From: Marinilactibacillus sp. Marseille-P9653
Lineage (GTDB): Bacteria > Bacillota > Bacilli > Lactobacillales > Carnobacteriaceae_A
DNA length: 64,000 nucleotides
Reading direction: 5' to 3'
NCBI RefSeq assembly: GCF_916618885.1
Contig: NZ_CAKAKH010000001.1
Span: 2,093,309-2,157,308 of the forward strand
The notes under the pieces are model-generated. The model ran no database searches. It was given only the letters and a program-made list of their open reading frames with translations, and had not been told where the DNA came from. The position numbers were made by a program, and so were the translations under genes. This document shows positions 28,241 to 37,277 of the stretch, piece after piece (position 1 is the first letter of the stretch; every line of letters begins with the position of its first letter).

Positions 28241-29119
28241 CGTATCAAAATTTATATAAGGTTCTTTGCTTCTTTTAATGCTGACCATTATTTGCTTTCC
28301 ACTATGATCCCACTGCACCATTCTGTAAAAAGCATCATGGTAAAAGATGAATTTTGCGTCAAGCTTGCGCGCTTCTTCCATCCAATACTGTTTAGCTGCA
28401 ATAGAATCCATCGGATAATCATCAAATCCAAGTACCCATAGAGGATTTTGATGAGCATGCGTAGGCATAATATCAGCTAGATGTAAAAGCGTTTCTTGGT
28501 TCTGTGTCAGCTTTACGATAGAGTGTCCTCTGCTGTGTCCACCGGTATGAATCAGTTCAATACCAGGTACAATCTCAAGACTCTTTTCAAAGGTTCTAAT
28601 TTGTTCCTCTACTGCTTCCCAGTTTTCTTTCCAGTACGTACTTTTTGAACGAATATTAGGATGGCGAATTTCATCCCATTCAATATCATTTACATAAATC
28701 ACTGCGTTTGGAAAAGTGGATACATATTGACCTTCTTTCAACTGAGTTAGCCCTCCAGCATGATCAAAATGCATATGTGTCATGATCAATCCATCAATAT
28801 CTTGGACAGTCAATCCAACCTGATCCAAACTTTCTTCTATTCGAGTCTCTTCCCGTACACCATAGTTTCTGATCTGCTTGTCTGTTAACTTGCCTGTTCC
28901 TACTCCAGCATCAATCAAATAATTTTTTCCTTTATATTGAATCAAAATAGCATCAGTTGGCAATTCTATCTGATTCTTTTCGTTAGCCGGATATTTTCTT
29001 GACCAGAGTGGTTTAGGGACCGGACCAAACATGGCGCCTCCATCCATTGAAGTAATGCCTCCGTCTATCCAAGTCAGCTTCATATCATGGAATACTAATG
29101 TGTCTAATTGGTCAGCCAT
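28223..29119 (-). CDS. YtnP-like metallo-beta-lactamase-fold lactonase
   Basis: A 298-residue MBL-fold hydrolase. The metal motif is [11 protein letters not shown] (HxHxDH), with further ligands in [12 protein letters not shown] and [13 protein letters not shown]. The N-terminus, [20 protein letters not shown] followed by [17 protein letters not shown], closely follows Bacillus YtnP. YtnP degrades lactone signals and interferes with Streptomyces signalling. The substrate here is inferred only by family. Its ATG overlaps the rgg-type gene by eight bases, so the two are co-transcribed and probably co-regulated. Confidence 0.85.
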   Translation of the reverse strand: MADQLDTLVFHDMKLTWIDGGITSMDGGAMFGPVPKPLWSRKYPANEKNQIELPTDAILIQYKGKNYLIDAGVGTGKLTDKQIRNYGVREETRIEESLDQVGLTVQDIDGLIMTHMHFDHAGGLTQLKEGQYVSTFPNAVIYVNDIEWDEIRHPNIRSKSTYWKENWEAVEEQIRTFEKSLEIVPGIELIHTGGHSRGHSIVKLTQNQETLLHLADIMPTHAHQNPLWVLGFDDYPMDSIAAKQYWMEEARKLDAKFIFYHDAFYRMVQWDHSGKQIMVSIKRSKEPYINFDTKKDNQ

Positions 29120-30053
29120 TTAATTTCCCCCTTTCCCTTAGATCTTTTTCTGTTTCCCAATCACCAATAAACCCAAAGTTAATTGTAAGTTCTTTGAATT
29201 CAGGATCTTTGTGTCGATTCAACCATGTTTTATACCTTTTCTGGAGTATCTTAAGTGTCTCTTTTTGATTAAATAATGTACAAATATTAAGAGCTTGTTC
29301 GCAATACTCTTTCCCTCTTGTTTCATTCTGTTTTTTGAATTGCAGTATACCTTTATTAAATATGAAATCAATATGCGGACTAAGTAAATCGACGTCTTTA
29401 GAATAATGCTGGTCAAAGGCTTTGATCGTCTCTTCTGCATAGTCAATTTTACCGTGATAGATAAATGTTGAAAAGTTATTGGTTAAAATCGTATGTAGTA
29501 ATTTACTATCTCTTGGAATCGACTGATATATTTTACTCCTTTTCAGAGCTGTCCGCATTAAAACATAGGTTGTTTCAACATCAAGACTGAAACCAAACAT
29601 GGCGTAGAGTCTTAGTTCCATTTCTCCCCAGTTTTCTACTTGCATCAAATAATCCAATACTAGTAAATTGCTATTTGGTTTTTCTTCGTTTATATCTTCC
29701 AAACCCTCGATAAAATAAAGAAAAAATTGCTGCCAACTATAAGGAGCCGGTCTAGCGGCCTTGATTTCCTCTTTTAGTTTCTTGAGTTGCTCGTAATGAT
29801 TGTTATTTACATAGTCTTCTATGCGAATAGCATAATAGCGGATATCTGTTTCCAAATCTGATCCTCTTAAATATAGAAATTCTTCTGCTGTCGTATTGAT
29901 TTGATCTAACAACTGGAAAAATAAGTCTACTGGAACCATGGATTTCTCGTTTTCAAATCTGGATAACTGAGAAACGGAAAGGACTGATCCACAAGCTTCT
30001 TTTAGCGTAATTCCTTTGCCTTTTCTAATTGTTTTAAATAACTGACCGTACAT
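29112..30053 (-). CDS. Rgg/GadR/MutR-family transcriptional regulator
   Basis: A 313-residue regulator with an N-terminal XRE-type helix-turn-helix ([20 protein letters not shown] followed by [10 protein letters not shown], about residues 8-40). It is joined to a long helical repeat domain typical of Rgg proteins, which bind short peptide pheromones in streptococci. I start at the ATG at 30053, with GGAGG five bases upstream. No short hydrophobic pheromone gene is apparent in the 94-nt divergent region. The gene is co-transcribed with the YtnP-like gene and divergent from an ABC exporter. Confidence 0.88.
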   Translation of the reverse strand: MYGQLFKTIRKGKGITLKEACGSVLSVSQLSRFENEKSMVPVDLFFQLLDQINTTAEEFLYLRGSDLETDIRYYAIRIEDYVNNNHYEQLKKLKEEIKAARPAPYSWQQFFLYFIEGLEDINEEKPNSNLLVLDYLMQVENWGEMELRLYAMFGFSLDVETTYVLMRTALKRSKIYQSIPRDSKLLHTILTNNFSTFIYHGKIDYAEETIKAFDQHYSKDVDLLSPHIDFIFNKGILQFKKQNETRGKEYCEQALNICTLFNQKETLKILQKRYKTWLNRHKDPEFKELTINFGFIGDWETEKDLRERGKLNG

Positions 30054-30096
30054 AACGACCTCCTTTTTTTGCATATCTGCAATTTTATACTTGCGA

Positions 30097-30119
30097 TTAG
30101 TTTACCTCACTTACACTAA
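30097..30119. promoter_or_regulatory. Imperfect palindrome between rgg-type gene and ABC exporter
   Basis: TTAGTTTAC and TTACACTAA are the two ends of a 23-bp sequence whose outer positions (TTAGT-TA and TA-ACTAA) are symmetric. It sits centrally in the divergent intergenic region and could be an Rgg-type operator. Confidence 0.3.
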
Positions 30120-30147
30120 AGGTACAAATAAAAAAGGACGTGATATT

Positions 30148-31737
30148 ATGTTTTCTATGCTTAAAAAATTTTGGAAAGAAAATGTATTTATTGGTATTTT
30201 GCTGCTTATAACGGCTTCTTGTCAAACCATGGTGAGCGTTTTGAATGCACGAGCGTTCAATGCGCTGATTGACTTAGACTTTGATTTATTTTTTTGGACG
30301 ACTGTACAGATGTTTATGATTTTCATGTTATTTTTACTTTTTACTTTTTTCCAAATCAACGCTATGAGTCGGATCAAACAGCGTATGGTAACGGCCATTC
30401 GTCGTTCGATTACTGAAAGGCTTGAAAAAGTCAGCTACAAAACCTTTCATGAAAAACAGGTCGGTACGTATGCTTCTTGGTTAAGTAATGATATGAATAC
30501 AATCGAAGTGGATGCTTTTGATGAGTTCTATGCTGTTCTCTCTGGTATCATCGCTACTATAACTTCAGTAGTTGCACTTTTCTTCTTCCATTGGAGTATC
30601 GTGGTTTTAAGCTTTGTGATCGGAGCACTGACACTCTGGTTACCTAAATTATTTGAGAAGAAATTGGCTACTGCCTCACTTGAAACAACTCGACAAAATG
30701 AAGTCTTCTTAAGCAAAACTTCTGATGCACTATCTGGTTTTGATACTCTGTTCTCTTTTAATTTATTAAGTCGCATCACTTCATCTGTTCGTCATGCATC
30801 ATTAAAGCTTGCCGAGGCAAAAAATCATCAGGCACGAGTTATGAGCTTCGTTGTGAGTCTAGGTGCTTTCGGAAACATTCTTGGGCAGTTATCCGTAGTG
30901 GCCTTGACTGGATTTCTAGCCTTTCAATCTTTACTTAGTCTCGGCTCGATTGCCTCTACCGGAAATCTGGCAAGCACCATCTTTAATACCGTGGGTAACC
31001 TTAGTCAGCGTATCGCTGGTATTCGAGCGACACGTCCAATTTTTGAAAAGTTTGAAAAAATAGATTGTCTTGATGAACAAGTTAATGAGCGTATTTCTTG
31101 TCGTAGTGGTTTCGAACTATCCAATGTTTCTTACGCCTATGGGGATAAGCCTTTATTTGATAACCTCTCTTATTCTTTCTCTCTCGGCGGAAAGTATGCA
31201 ATTACTGGCGCTAGCGGTAGCGGTAAATCTACCTTATTCAATGTTTTAAGTGGTAAACTAACAGACTATTCAGGTTCGGTCTCTTTCGCTGGGCACGAGC
31301 TAGAAACTTTAACTGGCCAACAGTTGCGGCAACATGTGCTCTATGTTGATCAAGTCCCTTATCTATTTGATGGTACAATCAGAGATAATATCACACTGGG
31401 TGAGACTTTCGGAGACTATATTTTAAAAACAGCTTTGGCACAAAGTGCACTAGATGAATTCATTCTACAACTTCCTGAAGGTCTGGATACGCCTGTTGGA
31501 GAGGGCGGCCGCTCTTTATCTGGTGGGCAACGTCAACGCATCGCTTTAGCTCGCGGATTGGTTCGTGGGAAATCCATTATCTTAATTGATGAGGGAACTT
31601 CTAGCCTAGATGAAGTTAGTGCAATCAAAATTGAACAGCACCTAGTAACTAATCCAAAATTGACTGTCTTGATGATCACGCATCATCTAAGAGATTCTAT
31701 AAGGTCTCAATTAGATGGCTTACTGTCTTTAAGTTGA
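30148..31737 (+). CDS. ABC exporter, fused permease and ATPase (half-transporter)
   Basis: A 529-residue type IV (MsbA/LmrA-like) half-transporter. Six hydrophobic segments cover about residues 10-280. The ATPase has Walker A GASGSGKSTLFNV (about 370), Q-loop VDQVPYLFDGTIRDNI, signature LSGGQRQRIALARGL and Walker B SIILIDEGTSSLDE. Glu in the Walker B position is preserved in DEGTS. The ATG at 30148 follows AAAAGGACG; the frame is open upstream without a binding site. A homodimer or an unlinked partner is needed to make a full transporter. Its position opposite an Rgg regulator suggests a peptide or toxic compound as substrate, which is inference. Confidence 0.85.
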   Translation: MFSMLKKFWKENVFIGILLLITASCQTMVSVLNARAFNALIDLDFDLFFWTTVQMFMIFMLFLLFTFFQINAMSRIKQRMVTAIRRSITERLEKVSYKTFHEKQVGTYASWLSNDMNTIEVDAFDEFYAVLSGIIATITSVVALFFFHWSIVVLSFVIGALTLWLPKLFEKKLATASLETTRQNEVFLSKTSDALSGFDTLFSFNLLSRITSSVRHASLKLAEAKNHQARVMSFVVSLGAFGNILGQLSVVALTGFLAFQSLLSLGSIASTGNLASTIFNTVGNLSQRIAGIRATRPIFEKFEKIDCLDEQVNERISCRSGFELSNVSYAYGDKPLFDNLSYSFSLGGKYAITGASGSGKSTLFNVLSGKLTDYSGSVSFAGHELETLTGQQLRQHVLYVDQVPYLFDGTIRDNITLGETFGDYILKTALAQSALDEFILQLPEGLDTPVGEGGRSLSGGQRQRIALARGLVRGKSIILIDEGTSSLDEVSAIKIEQHLVTNPKLTVLMITHHLRDSIRSQLDGLLSLS

Positions 31738-31757
31738 TTCTATTGTAAGATTACTTA

Positions 31758-31818
31758 AAAAAATAAACCATCCTCTTCGCTTTCAGCTGAGCTGTATGTT
31801 AGAGGATGGTTTATTTAA
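31758..31818. terminator. Bidirectional terminator between ABC exporter and APC permease
   Basis: Perfect 16-bp arms (AAATAAACCATCCTCT and its complement) enclose a 24-nt loop, with T-rich sequence on both strands, between convergent genes. Confidence 0.85.
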
Positions 31819-31822
31819 ATGA

Positions 31823-33184
31823 TTATGCGCTTTGATTTTTCTTTTGGTAATAAACGAATCCTGCGATACAGACGAGTAAAGAGAAAATTAGGAAGAATGG
31901 TACAAATGTTGGATTAGAGAAGATTCCCCCTATTAAAATGACGAGTGAGCCAAGTGTTCCAAGCACTGGTGCAACGTAACCTAAGAAGACATTTTTGATG
32001 ACACCTTCTCGTTTCAGTTGGATAACTTTTAAATATAGAACGGCGTATGCCAAGTAACTGAATACAATCGCGATCTCACTGATGTCTCCACCCGATAACA
32101 AGGACGTTTTTTGAGTGATGTAATGTAATCCCATCCACACCAAGCTGACTACAAAAGCAAAAATAGTAGAAGCGGGTGATAATTCTCTTTTTGCATCCAT
32201 TACTTTGATACTATCGCTCATTGGAATCATATTTTTTGTTGCAAGTGCTTGAGGGAGACGGATATACCCTAAAGTCAATCCGTTCACTACACCTAAAACA
32301 GCAATCAAAACGAATGTAAGCATAATAGATTCACCATTAGCGCCGAGTATAGCTGTACCAATCTGACTGATTGCAGCATCTCCTGTGGACAAGATATATT
32401 CTTCTCCAACAATCGATACTGTTCCTAGGAAGTACGCTAGGTAAACAACGAGTACAATCAAAGGTCCAATGGTCAACGCGATTGGCATATTGCGTTTAGC
32501 ATTTTTAACTTCTGGTGTGATGGTTGTCGAGATGACCCATCCTTCAAAAGAAAAGGCCATTGGCGCTAAGGCTGCAAGCCAGCCGAGTCCGACAGAGCTT
32601 GTTCCAATCACAGCCACTTCGTTTGGAATTTCAGGGCTTGGCGCGCTCCAGAACAATCCTACAAGACCAATCCCGATTAAGGGAATCAGTTTAATGAACG
32701 TCGTAAGATTCTGGAAACGTCCACCTGCTTTAAGTGAAATATAATTCATCCCAAACAAGAATGTTAAATAAATAAGTCCTATGCCGACTTGTGTTTCAAG
32801 TGTTGATGGTAAGTTAAACAGCATTGTGGTGTAAATTCCAGCTACCCATGCAACCACTACTGTGATTGTCGGGAAATAAACCCATACTTGGAACCAGCCG
32901 AATGCACTAGCTGCCGCAGGTGAAATGAACTCTTCAAAATATCCAACTACGCCACCTGTTTTTTCTGTTCTACTGGCTAATTCAGTTAATGTAATACTTC
33001 CAAAAATCACACATAAAGCACCAAAACAGAATACAAGCACGCCTAGTAAAACATCGCCACCTGTATAAGCCAAGATATCATCTGATTTGAAAAAGATGCC
33101 TGATCCTACACAGATACCGACGATCATAGACAATGCTGTCAGTAATCCATAATGCTGTTTTACTTCAATCTTCTTATCTTCCAC
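31823..33184 (-). CDS. APC-family amino acid permease (LAT/SteT-like)
   Basis: A 453-residue integral membrane protein with about 12 hydrophobic segments. The first segment carries SMIVGICVGSGIFFKSDDIL, the GSGIF unwound-helix motif of amino acid-polyamine-organocation transporters. FSFEGWVISTTITPEVKNAKRN in the middle resembles the LAT-type exchangers such as Bacillus SteT (Ser/Thr exchange). Substrate is not resolved. A perfect palindrome upstream, near the promoter, suggests dedicated regulation. Confidence 0.88.
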   Translation of the reverse strand: MEDKKIEVKQHYGLLTALSMIVGICVGSGIFFKSDDILAYTGGDVLLGVLVFCFGALCVIFGSITLTELASRTEKTGGVVGYFEEFISPAAASAFGWFQVWVYFPTITVVVAWVAGIYTTMLFNLPSTLETQVGIGLIYLTFLFGMNYISLKAGGRFQNLTTFIKLIPLIGIGLVGLFWSAPSPEIPNEVAVIGTSSVGLGWLAALAPMAFSFEGWVISTTITPEVKNAKRNMPIALTIGPLIVLVVYLAYFLGTVSIVGEEYILSTGDAAISQIGTAILGANGESIMLTFVLIAVLGVVNGLTLGYIRLPQALATKNMIPMSDSIKVMDAKRELSPASTIFAFVVSLVWMGLHYITQKTSLLSGGDISEIAIVFSYLAYAVLYLKVIQLKREGVIKNVFLGYVAPVLGTLGSLVILIGGIFSNPTFVPFFLIFSLLVCIAGFVYYQKKNQSA

Positions 33185-33246
33185 TGTTTCTCTCCCTTTT
33201 ACTGTTGAATAGTATTTTTTATTATACTTTATTCATATTATAAATA

Positions 33247-33268
33247 ATTATACTGAATACAGTATAAT
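33247..33268. promoter_or_regulatory. Perfect palindrome upstream of the APC permease
   Basis: ATTATACTG, AATA, CAGTATAAT: 9-bp perfect arms around a 4-bp centre, 63 bp upstream of the permease start. TATAAT-like hexamers inside each arm mean it overlaps possible -10 boxes. Confidence 0.45.
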
Positions 33269-33362
33269 AGAGAATATAACAGAAATCACAGCTTAAGAAA
33301 AGAATGTTTTGCTTTATTCACTTAAATCGTCTATCCCCTTTGTACAGCATACCCGCTTTAAA

Positions 33363-33923
33363 TCATAAGTAGTGTCCATCTTGCCATAACACACATTTTC
33401 CAGTCTTTAATGACTTTTGAACGTCGATGATTTGCTGATTCGAGCTCCCTCTAAATGCCAGACCCAGATCCTTTTTCTTTAACTCAAATCGTCCGTCTAC
33501 GACTACATCCAGATAAGACAACAGTGTCTGTTTATCTTCTGTTCCGGCCATCAATTCTTCCCAAGTATATCCCGTCCATGACCAGATATCTTTTTGGCTG
33601 CCAAACTCTTCTCTAATGCGTTTACTCAACTGGATCGTAACTCCGGTATTCAAGAATGGCTCTCCTCCTAGTAAGGTCATTCCTTGACAGTAATCTGCAC
33701 GTAGATCTTCGATGATTTGATTTTCCAGTTCAATAGAATAAGGTTTGCCATATGCAAAATTTTGCGCGACTTTGTTGTAGCATCCTTTACAAGCAAACGG
33801 ACAGCCACTGACATAAATACTGCATCTCACGCCTTCTCCGTCCACAAAGTTATAGGGTTTGTAATCTGCGATATAGTGTTTGCTGAATTGTTCAGATGTC
33901 CACACTACTGGATCAGTTTTCAT
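33363..33923 (-). CDS. nrdG: Anaerobic ribonucleotide reductase activating protein
   Basis: A 186-residue radical-SAM enzyme that generates the glycyl radical on NrdD. The cluster motif is VSGCPFACKGCYNK (CxxxCxxC), with the preceding NFVDGEGVRCSIY typical of NrdG; GMTLLGGEPFLN is the SAM-binding region. I use the ATG at 33923, inside the end of nrdD, an 11-nt overlap that indicates translational coupling. Confidence 0.95.
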   Translation of the reverse strand: MKTDPVVWTSEQFSKHYIADYKPYNFVDGEGVRCSIYVSGCPFACKGCYNKVAQNFAYGKPYSIELENQIIEDLRADYCQGMTLLGGEPFLNTGVTIQLSKRIREEFGSQKDIWSWTGYTWEELMAGTEDKQTLLSYLDVVVDGRFELKKKDLGLAFRGSSNQQIIDVQKSLKTGKCVLWQDGHYL

Positions 33924-36105
33924 CGGTCTCACAACTTTCCATATGCTTTATCCTAGAAGCGATTTCTTTATGTCTACCCTCTACCATTGGACGTTTCTGC
34001 GGATTACCGAGATAGCCACACGTTCTTTTCACTACGTCACATGTCTTGGGATCCGTGTTTCCACATTGTGGACATTTGAATCCATACTCTGTTGGGCTAA
34101 AGTCTCCCTCAAAATTGCATTGATAACAGTGATCGATCGGTGTGTTCGTTCCTAAGTAACCTACTTTGTCATATGCAAAGTCCCAGACAGCTTCCAAAGC
34201 TTTAAGATTGGTTTGTAATTTAGGATATTCACAATAATGGATGAACCCTCCGCTCGTAAAAGGTGCATAGTCTTTTTCAAATTCAATCTTTTCAAATGGT
34301 GTCGGATTCTTTCTAACATCGTAGTGAAAGCTATTTGTGTAATAACCTTTATCTGTAATCTCTTTTATTACACCAAACTTCTCTGTATCTAGTCGACAGA
34401 ATCGATCCGTCAGACTCTCACTTGGAGTCGCATAAACACTGATATGAAGATCTGTTTCTTTGCTCCACTTATCCGCTGCCTGCTTCAGTTCTTTCAATAT
34501 GTTCAAAGTAAAGATCTTTGCTTCTTTGTTCTGCTCCCAGTCACTACCAAAGAAAGAAGCTGCGGCTTCGTACAAGCCAATATACCCTATCGATGCAGTC
34601 GCTCTTCTATTTAAAAATAGGCTTTCGACAGCTTCTTCTTTATTCAGCCTCTTGCCAAAGGCACCATGCATATAAAGAATGGGTGCGTTCTCAGGCTTTG
34701 CTTCCATGACCCTTTTTGCTTTAAAGACTAGACCGTCACGCAAGACTTCTAGACGTTCTTTTAAAATAGACCAAAATTTATCTTGGTCGCCCTCTGCTTC
34801 CAAAGCCATTCTTGGAACATTTAAAGTCACAACACCTAAGTTCATCCTCCCCGCAGTGATTTCTTTGTTTTCTTCATTTTTCCATCCTTGTAGAAAAGAT
34901 CTACATCCCATCGGCGCTTTAAAACTACCTGTCAGCTCCACAATTTTATCGTAAGATAAGATATCTGGATACATTCTTTTAGCAGAGCATGCTAATGCGA
35001 GCTGCTTAATTGCATAATTCTGGTCATCTTTATTTAAATTGATACCTCTTTTCAGTGTGAAAATCAGTTTAGGAAAAATTGCCGTTCTTTTCTCTTTGCC
35101 AAGCCCATTTAGTCGTACCTTCAAAATCGCTTTTTGAATCTCTTGCTCAATCCAAGAAGTGCCGAGTCCGAAACCGATGCTCGTAAAAGGTGTCTGTCCC
35201 TGAGATGTGTACAAGGTATTGATTTCATACTCCAAACTCTGCATAGCGTCGTAGATGTCTTTTTTTGTTTGCTCTGTGGCAAAGGCTTGTTGTTCTATAG
35301 GATTTCCCACCCATTTCGCAGCTGTTTTCTGATGCTTTTTGTAATTCAACTCTGCGTAAGGTGCCAGCACTTCATCGATTCGGTCAAAACTACATCCCCC
35401 ATATTGGCTGGAAGCTACATTTGCAATGATCTGAGCTGTCTGAGCCGCTGCAGTTTGAATCGATTTAGGAGACTCTACATCTGCATTACCGATTTGAAAT
35501 CCTTTTTCAAACATCTCTTTGAAATCAATCAAGCAACAATTACTCATAGGAGCATAGGGAGTGTAATCTAGATCATGGTAATGAATCTCTCCTTTTTCAT
35601 GAGCATTCGCTACGTGTTCTGGAAGCCACTTCAGTCCTATCGCTTTTCCAACCACTCCTGCTGTCAGGTCTCGTTGTGTATTAAATACTTTACTATCCTT
35701 ATTCGCATTCTCATTTACAATACTCTTATCTTGATCTAAAAGATTCTGAATCATTTGATTCACATCTCTTCGCTTCTCTTTGTCGCTTTTTTTCTGTTCT
35801 TTTTGAGCATTTAATTGAAAAATCAGCTTTGGTTGACCTATTTCATTTAACACACTCTTGAAAATGTGTTCTATTTCACAAGTATGTATAATAGAATGCG
35901 TTTGTTTCTTTATTCTTTCTTCAAGTCTATTTTTCAAAAGTATTTGTTGGTCTTTCTTCATTTCTACATTATCTTTATTAATATTTATGTATACTTTCAA
36001 CAACTTATCGATGGAAAAATCTTGTATTCTTCCATCACGCTTTTCCACCTTCAATTCTTTAAGATCTCTTTTACTCATTGTTCTAGTTTTATCTAATGTT
36101 TTCAT
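33913..36105 (-). CDS. nrdD: Anaerobic ribonucleoside-triphosphate reductase (class III)
   Basis: A 730-residue class III reductase that makes dNTPs without oxygen. An N-terminal ATP-cone (VEKRDGRIQDFSIDKL) is followed by the ten-stranded barrel, including CCLIDFKEMFEKGF. Near the C-terminus is a zinc site with cysteines in HCYQCNFEGDFSPTEYG and KCPQCGN. The glycyl-radical motif RTCGYLGNPQKRP is at about residue 700. The start has GGGG about eight bases upstream. It lies 97 nt after nrdF, separated by a terminator-like hairpin, and overlaps nrdG. Confidence 0.97.
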   Translation of the reverse strand: MKTLDKTRTMSKRDLKELKVEKRDGRIQDFSIDKLLKVYININKDNVEMKKDQQILLKNRLEERIKKQTHSIIHTCEIEHIFKSVLNEIGQPKLIFQLNAQKEQKKSDKEKRRDVNQMIQNLLDQDKSIVNENANKDSKVFNTQRDLTAGVVGKAIGLKWLPEHVANAHEKGEIHYHDLDYTPYAPMSNCCLIDFKEMFEKGFQIGNADVESPKSIQTAAAQTAQIIANVASSQYGGCSFDRIDEVLAPYAELNYKKHQKTAAKWVGNPIEQQAFATEQTKKDIYDAMQSLEYEINTLYTSQGQTPFTSIGFGLGTSWIEQEIQKAILKVRLNGLGKEKRTAIFPKLIFTLKRGINLNKDDQNYAIKQLALACSAKRMYPDILSYDKIVELTGSFKAPMGCRSFLQGWKNEENKEITAGRMNLGVVTLNVPRMALEAEGDQDKFWSILKERLEVLRDGLVFKAKRVMEAKPENAPILYMHGAFGKRLNKEEAVESLFLNRRATASIGYIGLYEAAASFFGSDWEQNKEAKIFTLNILKELKQAADKWSKETDLHISVYATPSESLTDRFCRLDTEKFGVIKEITDKGYYTNSFHYDVRKNPTPFEKIEFEKDYAPFTSGGFIHYCEYPKLQTNLKALEAVWDFAYDKVGYLGTNTPIDHCYQCNFEGDFSPTEYGFKCPQCGNTDPKTCDVVKRTCGYLGNPQKRPMVEGRHKEIASRIKHMESCETDEN

Positions 36106-36152
36106 AATGATTCCCCTTTCGACTTTTATAACTTTGGTGGTTTTTTCACAAG

Positions 36153-36191
36153 TAAAACTAAAAGCAACTCCCGCTTTTCAGCAAGAATGCT
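36153..36191 (-). terminator. Terminator-like hairpin between nrdF and nrdD
   Basis: On the minus strand AGCA, then CTTGCT-GAAA-AGCGGG, then TGCT forms a stem with a GAAA tetraloop, followed by TTTAGTTTT. It may be a partial terminator that lowers nrdDG expression or separates the two units. Confidence 0.5.
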
Positions 36192-36202
36192 TGTTTATTG
36201 AT

Positions 36203-37165
36203 TTAAGAATACCATTTCACGTAGTCTTCATCTTCCATTGATTCTACCATACCTAATAGATAACCATTTCCAACTTGCGAGAAGAAATCATGGTTACTTG
36301 TACCTGTAGAAATTCCGTTCATAATGATTGGATCGACATCGTTTGCCTGATCTGGGAACAATGGATCAAATCCAAGATTCTGTAAAGCTTTATTGGCATT
36401 ATAACGTAAGAATACACCAACTCTATCCGTCCAACCAATTTCTCCATAAAGATACTCTGTGTATTCCATTTCGTTCTCATAAAGTTTGAATAACAAATCA
36501 TAAGTCCAGTTTTTAAGTTTTTCCTGTTCTGTTTCAGAAAGTTGATTGTATCCAATTTGGAATTTGTATCCAATATATGTGCCGTGAACCGATTCATCTC
36601 TTAGAATCAGCTTAATGATTTCTGCGATATTCGTCATCTTACTGTTTCCAAGGTAATGTAGCGGTGCAAAGAACCCTGAATAAAATAAGAAAGACTCAAG
36701 AAACACGCTTGCTACTTTTTTCTGTAGATCTGTACCTTCTTGATAGATTGCATTAACGATTTGCGCTTTCTTTTGAAGCATTTCATTTGAATGTGTCCAT
36801 TCAAAAATTTGATCGATTTCTGATTTTGTATTCAACGTACTGAAAATCGCGCTATAACTTTTAGCATGCATCGATTCCATGAATTCAATATTGTTATAAA
36901 CAGCTTCTTCGTGCTGTGTACGAATATCTTTTTTCAGTGCTTCAATACCATCTTGAGATTGAAGTGTATCTAGTAGTGTCAGTCCACCGAAAACTTTCGC
37001 AACCATATCTTTTTCTGCAAGAGGCAATTTTTGCCAGTCACTTAAGTCATTAGATAGTGGAATACGTGTATCTGTCCAAAATTGTTCAACCAGTTTTTCC
37101 CAAGTCAGTTTGTCGACCATATCTTCTATCTGGTTCCAGTTAATTGCTTTGTAGGTTTCAACCAT
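36203..37165 (-). CDS. nrdF: Ribonucleoside-diphosphate reductase class Ib, beta subunit
   Basis: A 320-residue NrdF that carries the dimanganese or diiron tyrosyl-radical cofactor. Metal-ligand helices are visible as NNIEFMESMHAKSYS (ExxH) and LILRDESVHGTYIG (ExxH), with LDTLQSQDGIE before them. The C-terminal YVKWYS is part of the tail that docks on NrdE. Presence of nrdI points to a manganese cofactor. It follows nrdE by 112 nt; that gap contains a stem at 37227-37265 without a T-run. Confidence 0.95.
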   Translation of the reverse strand: MVETYKAINWNQIEDMVDKLTWEKLVEQFWTDTRIPLSNDLSDWQKLPLAEKDMVAKVFGGLTLLDTLQSQDGIEALKKDIRTQHEEAVYNNIEFMESMHAKSYSAIFSTLNTKSEIDQIFEWTHSNEMLQKKAQIVNAIYQEGTDLQKKVASVFLESFLFYSGFFAPLHYLGNSKMTNIAEIIKLILRDESVHGTYIGYKFQIGYNQLSETEQEKLKNWTYDLLFKLYENEMEYTEYLYGEIGWTDRVGVFLRYNANKALQNLGFDPLFPDQANDVDPIIMNGISTGTSNHDFFSQVGNGYLLGMVESMEDEDYVKWYS

Positions 37166-37277
37166 TCTTTATTCTCCTTGTCCCATCGTTTAATCTGCTC
37201 TTTAGTCTCTGCACAAACAACCTGTAGGTAGAAGGGATACCGCTTTCTAGCTATACCCTTTTACCTAATCAAGTCGA

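Noticed and set aside
33880..34155. A 91-codon plus-strand frame opposite nrdD/nrdG
   Set aside because: It is a shadow of the nrdD zinc-finger and glycyl-radical region; no start signals.
35134..35571. A 145-codon open frame on the plus strand opposite nrdD
   Set aside because: It is antisense to an intact, highly conserved nrdD, has no ribosome binding site and no recognisable protein features.
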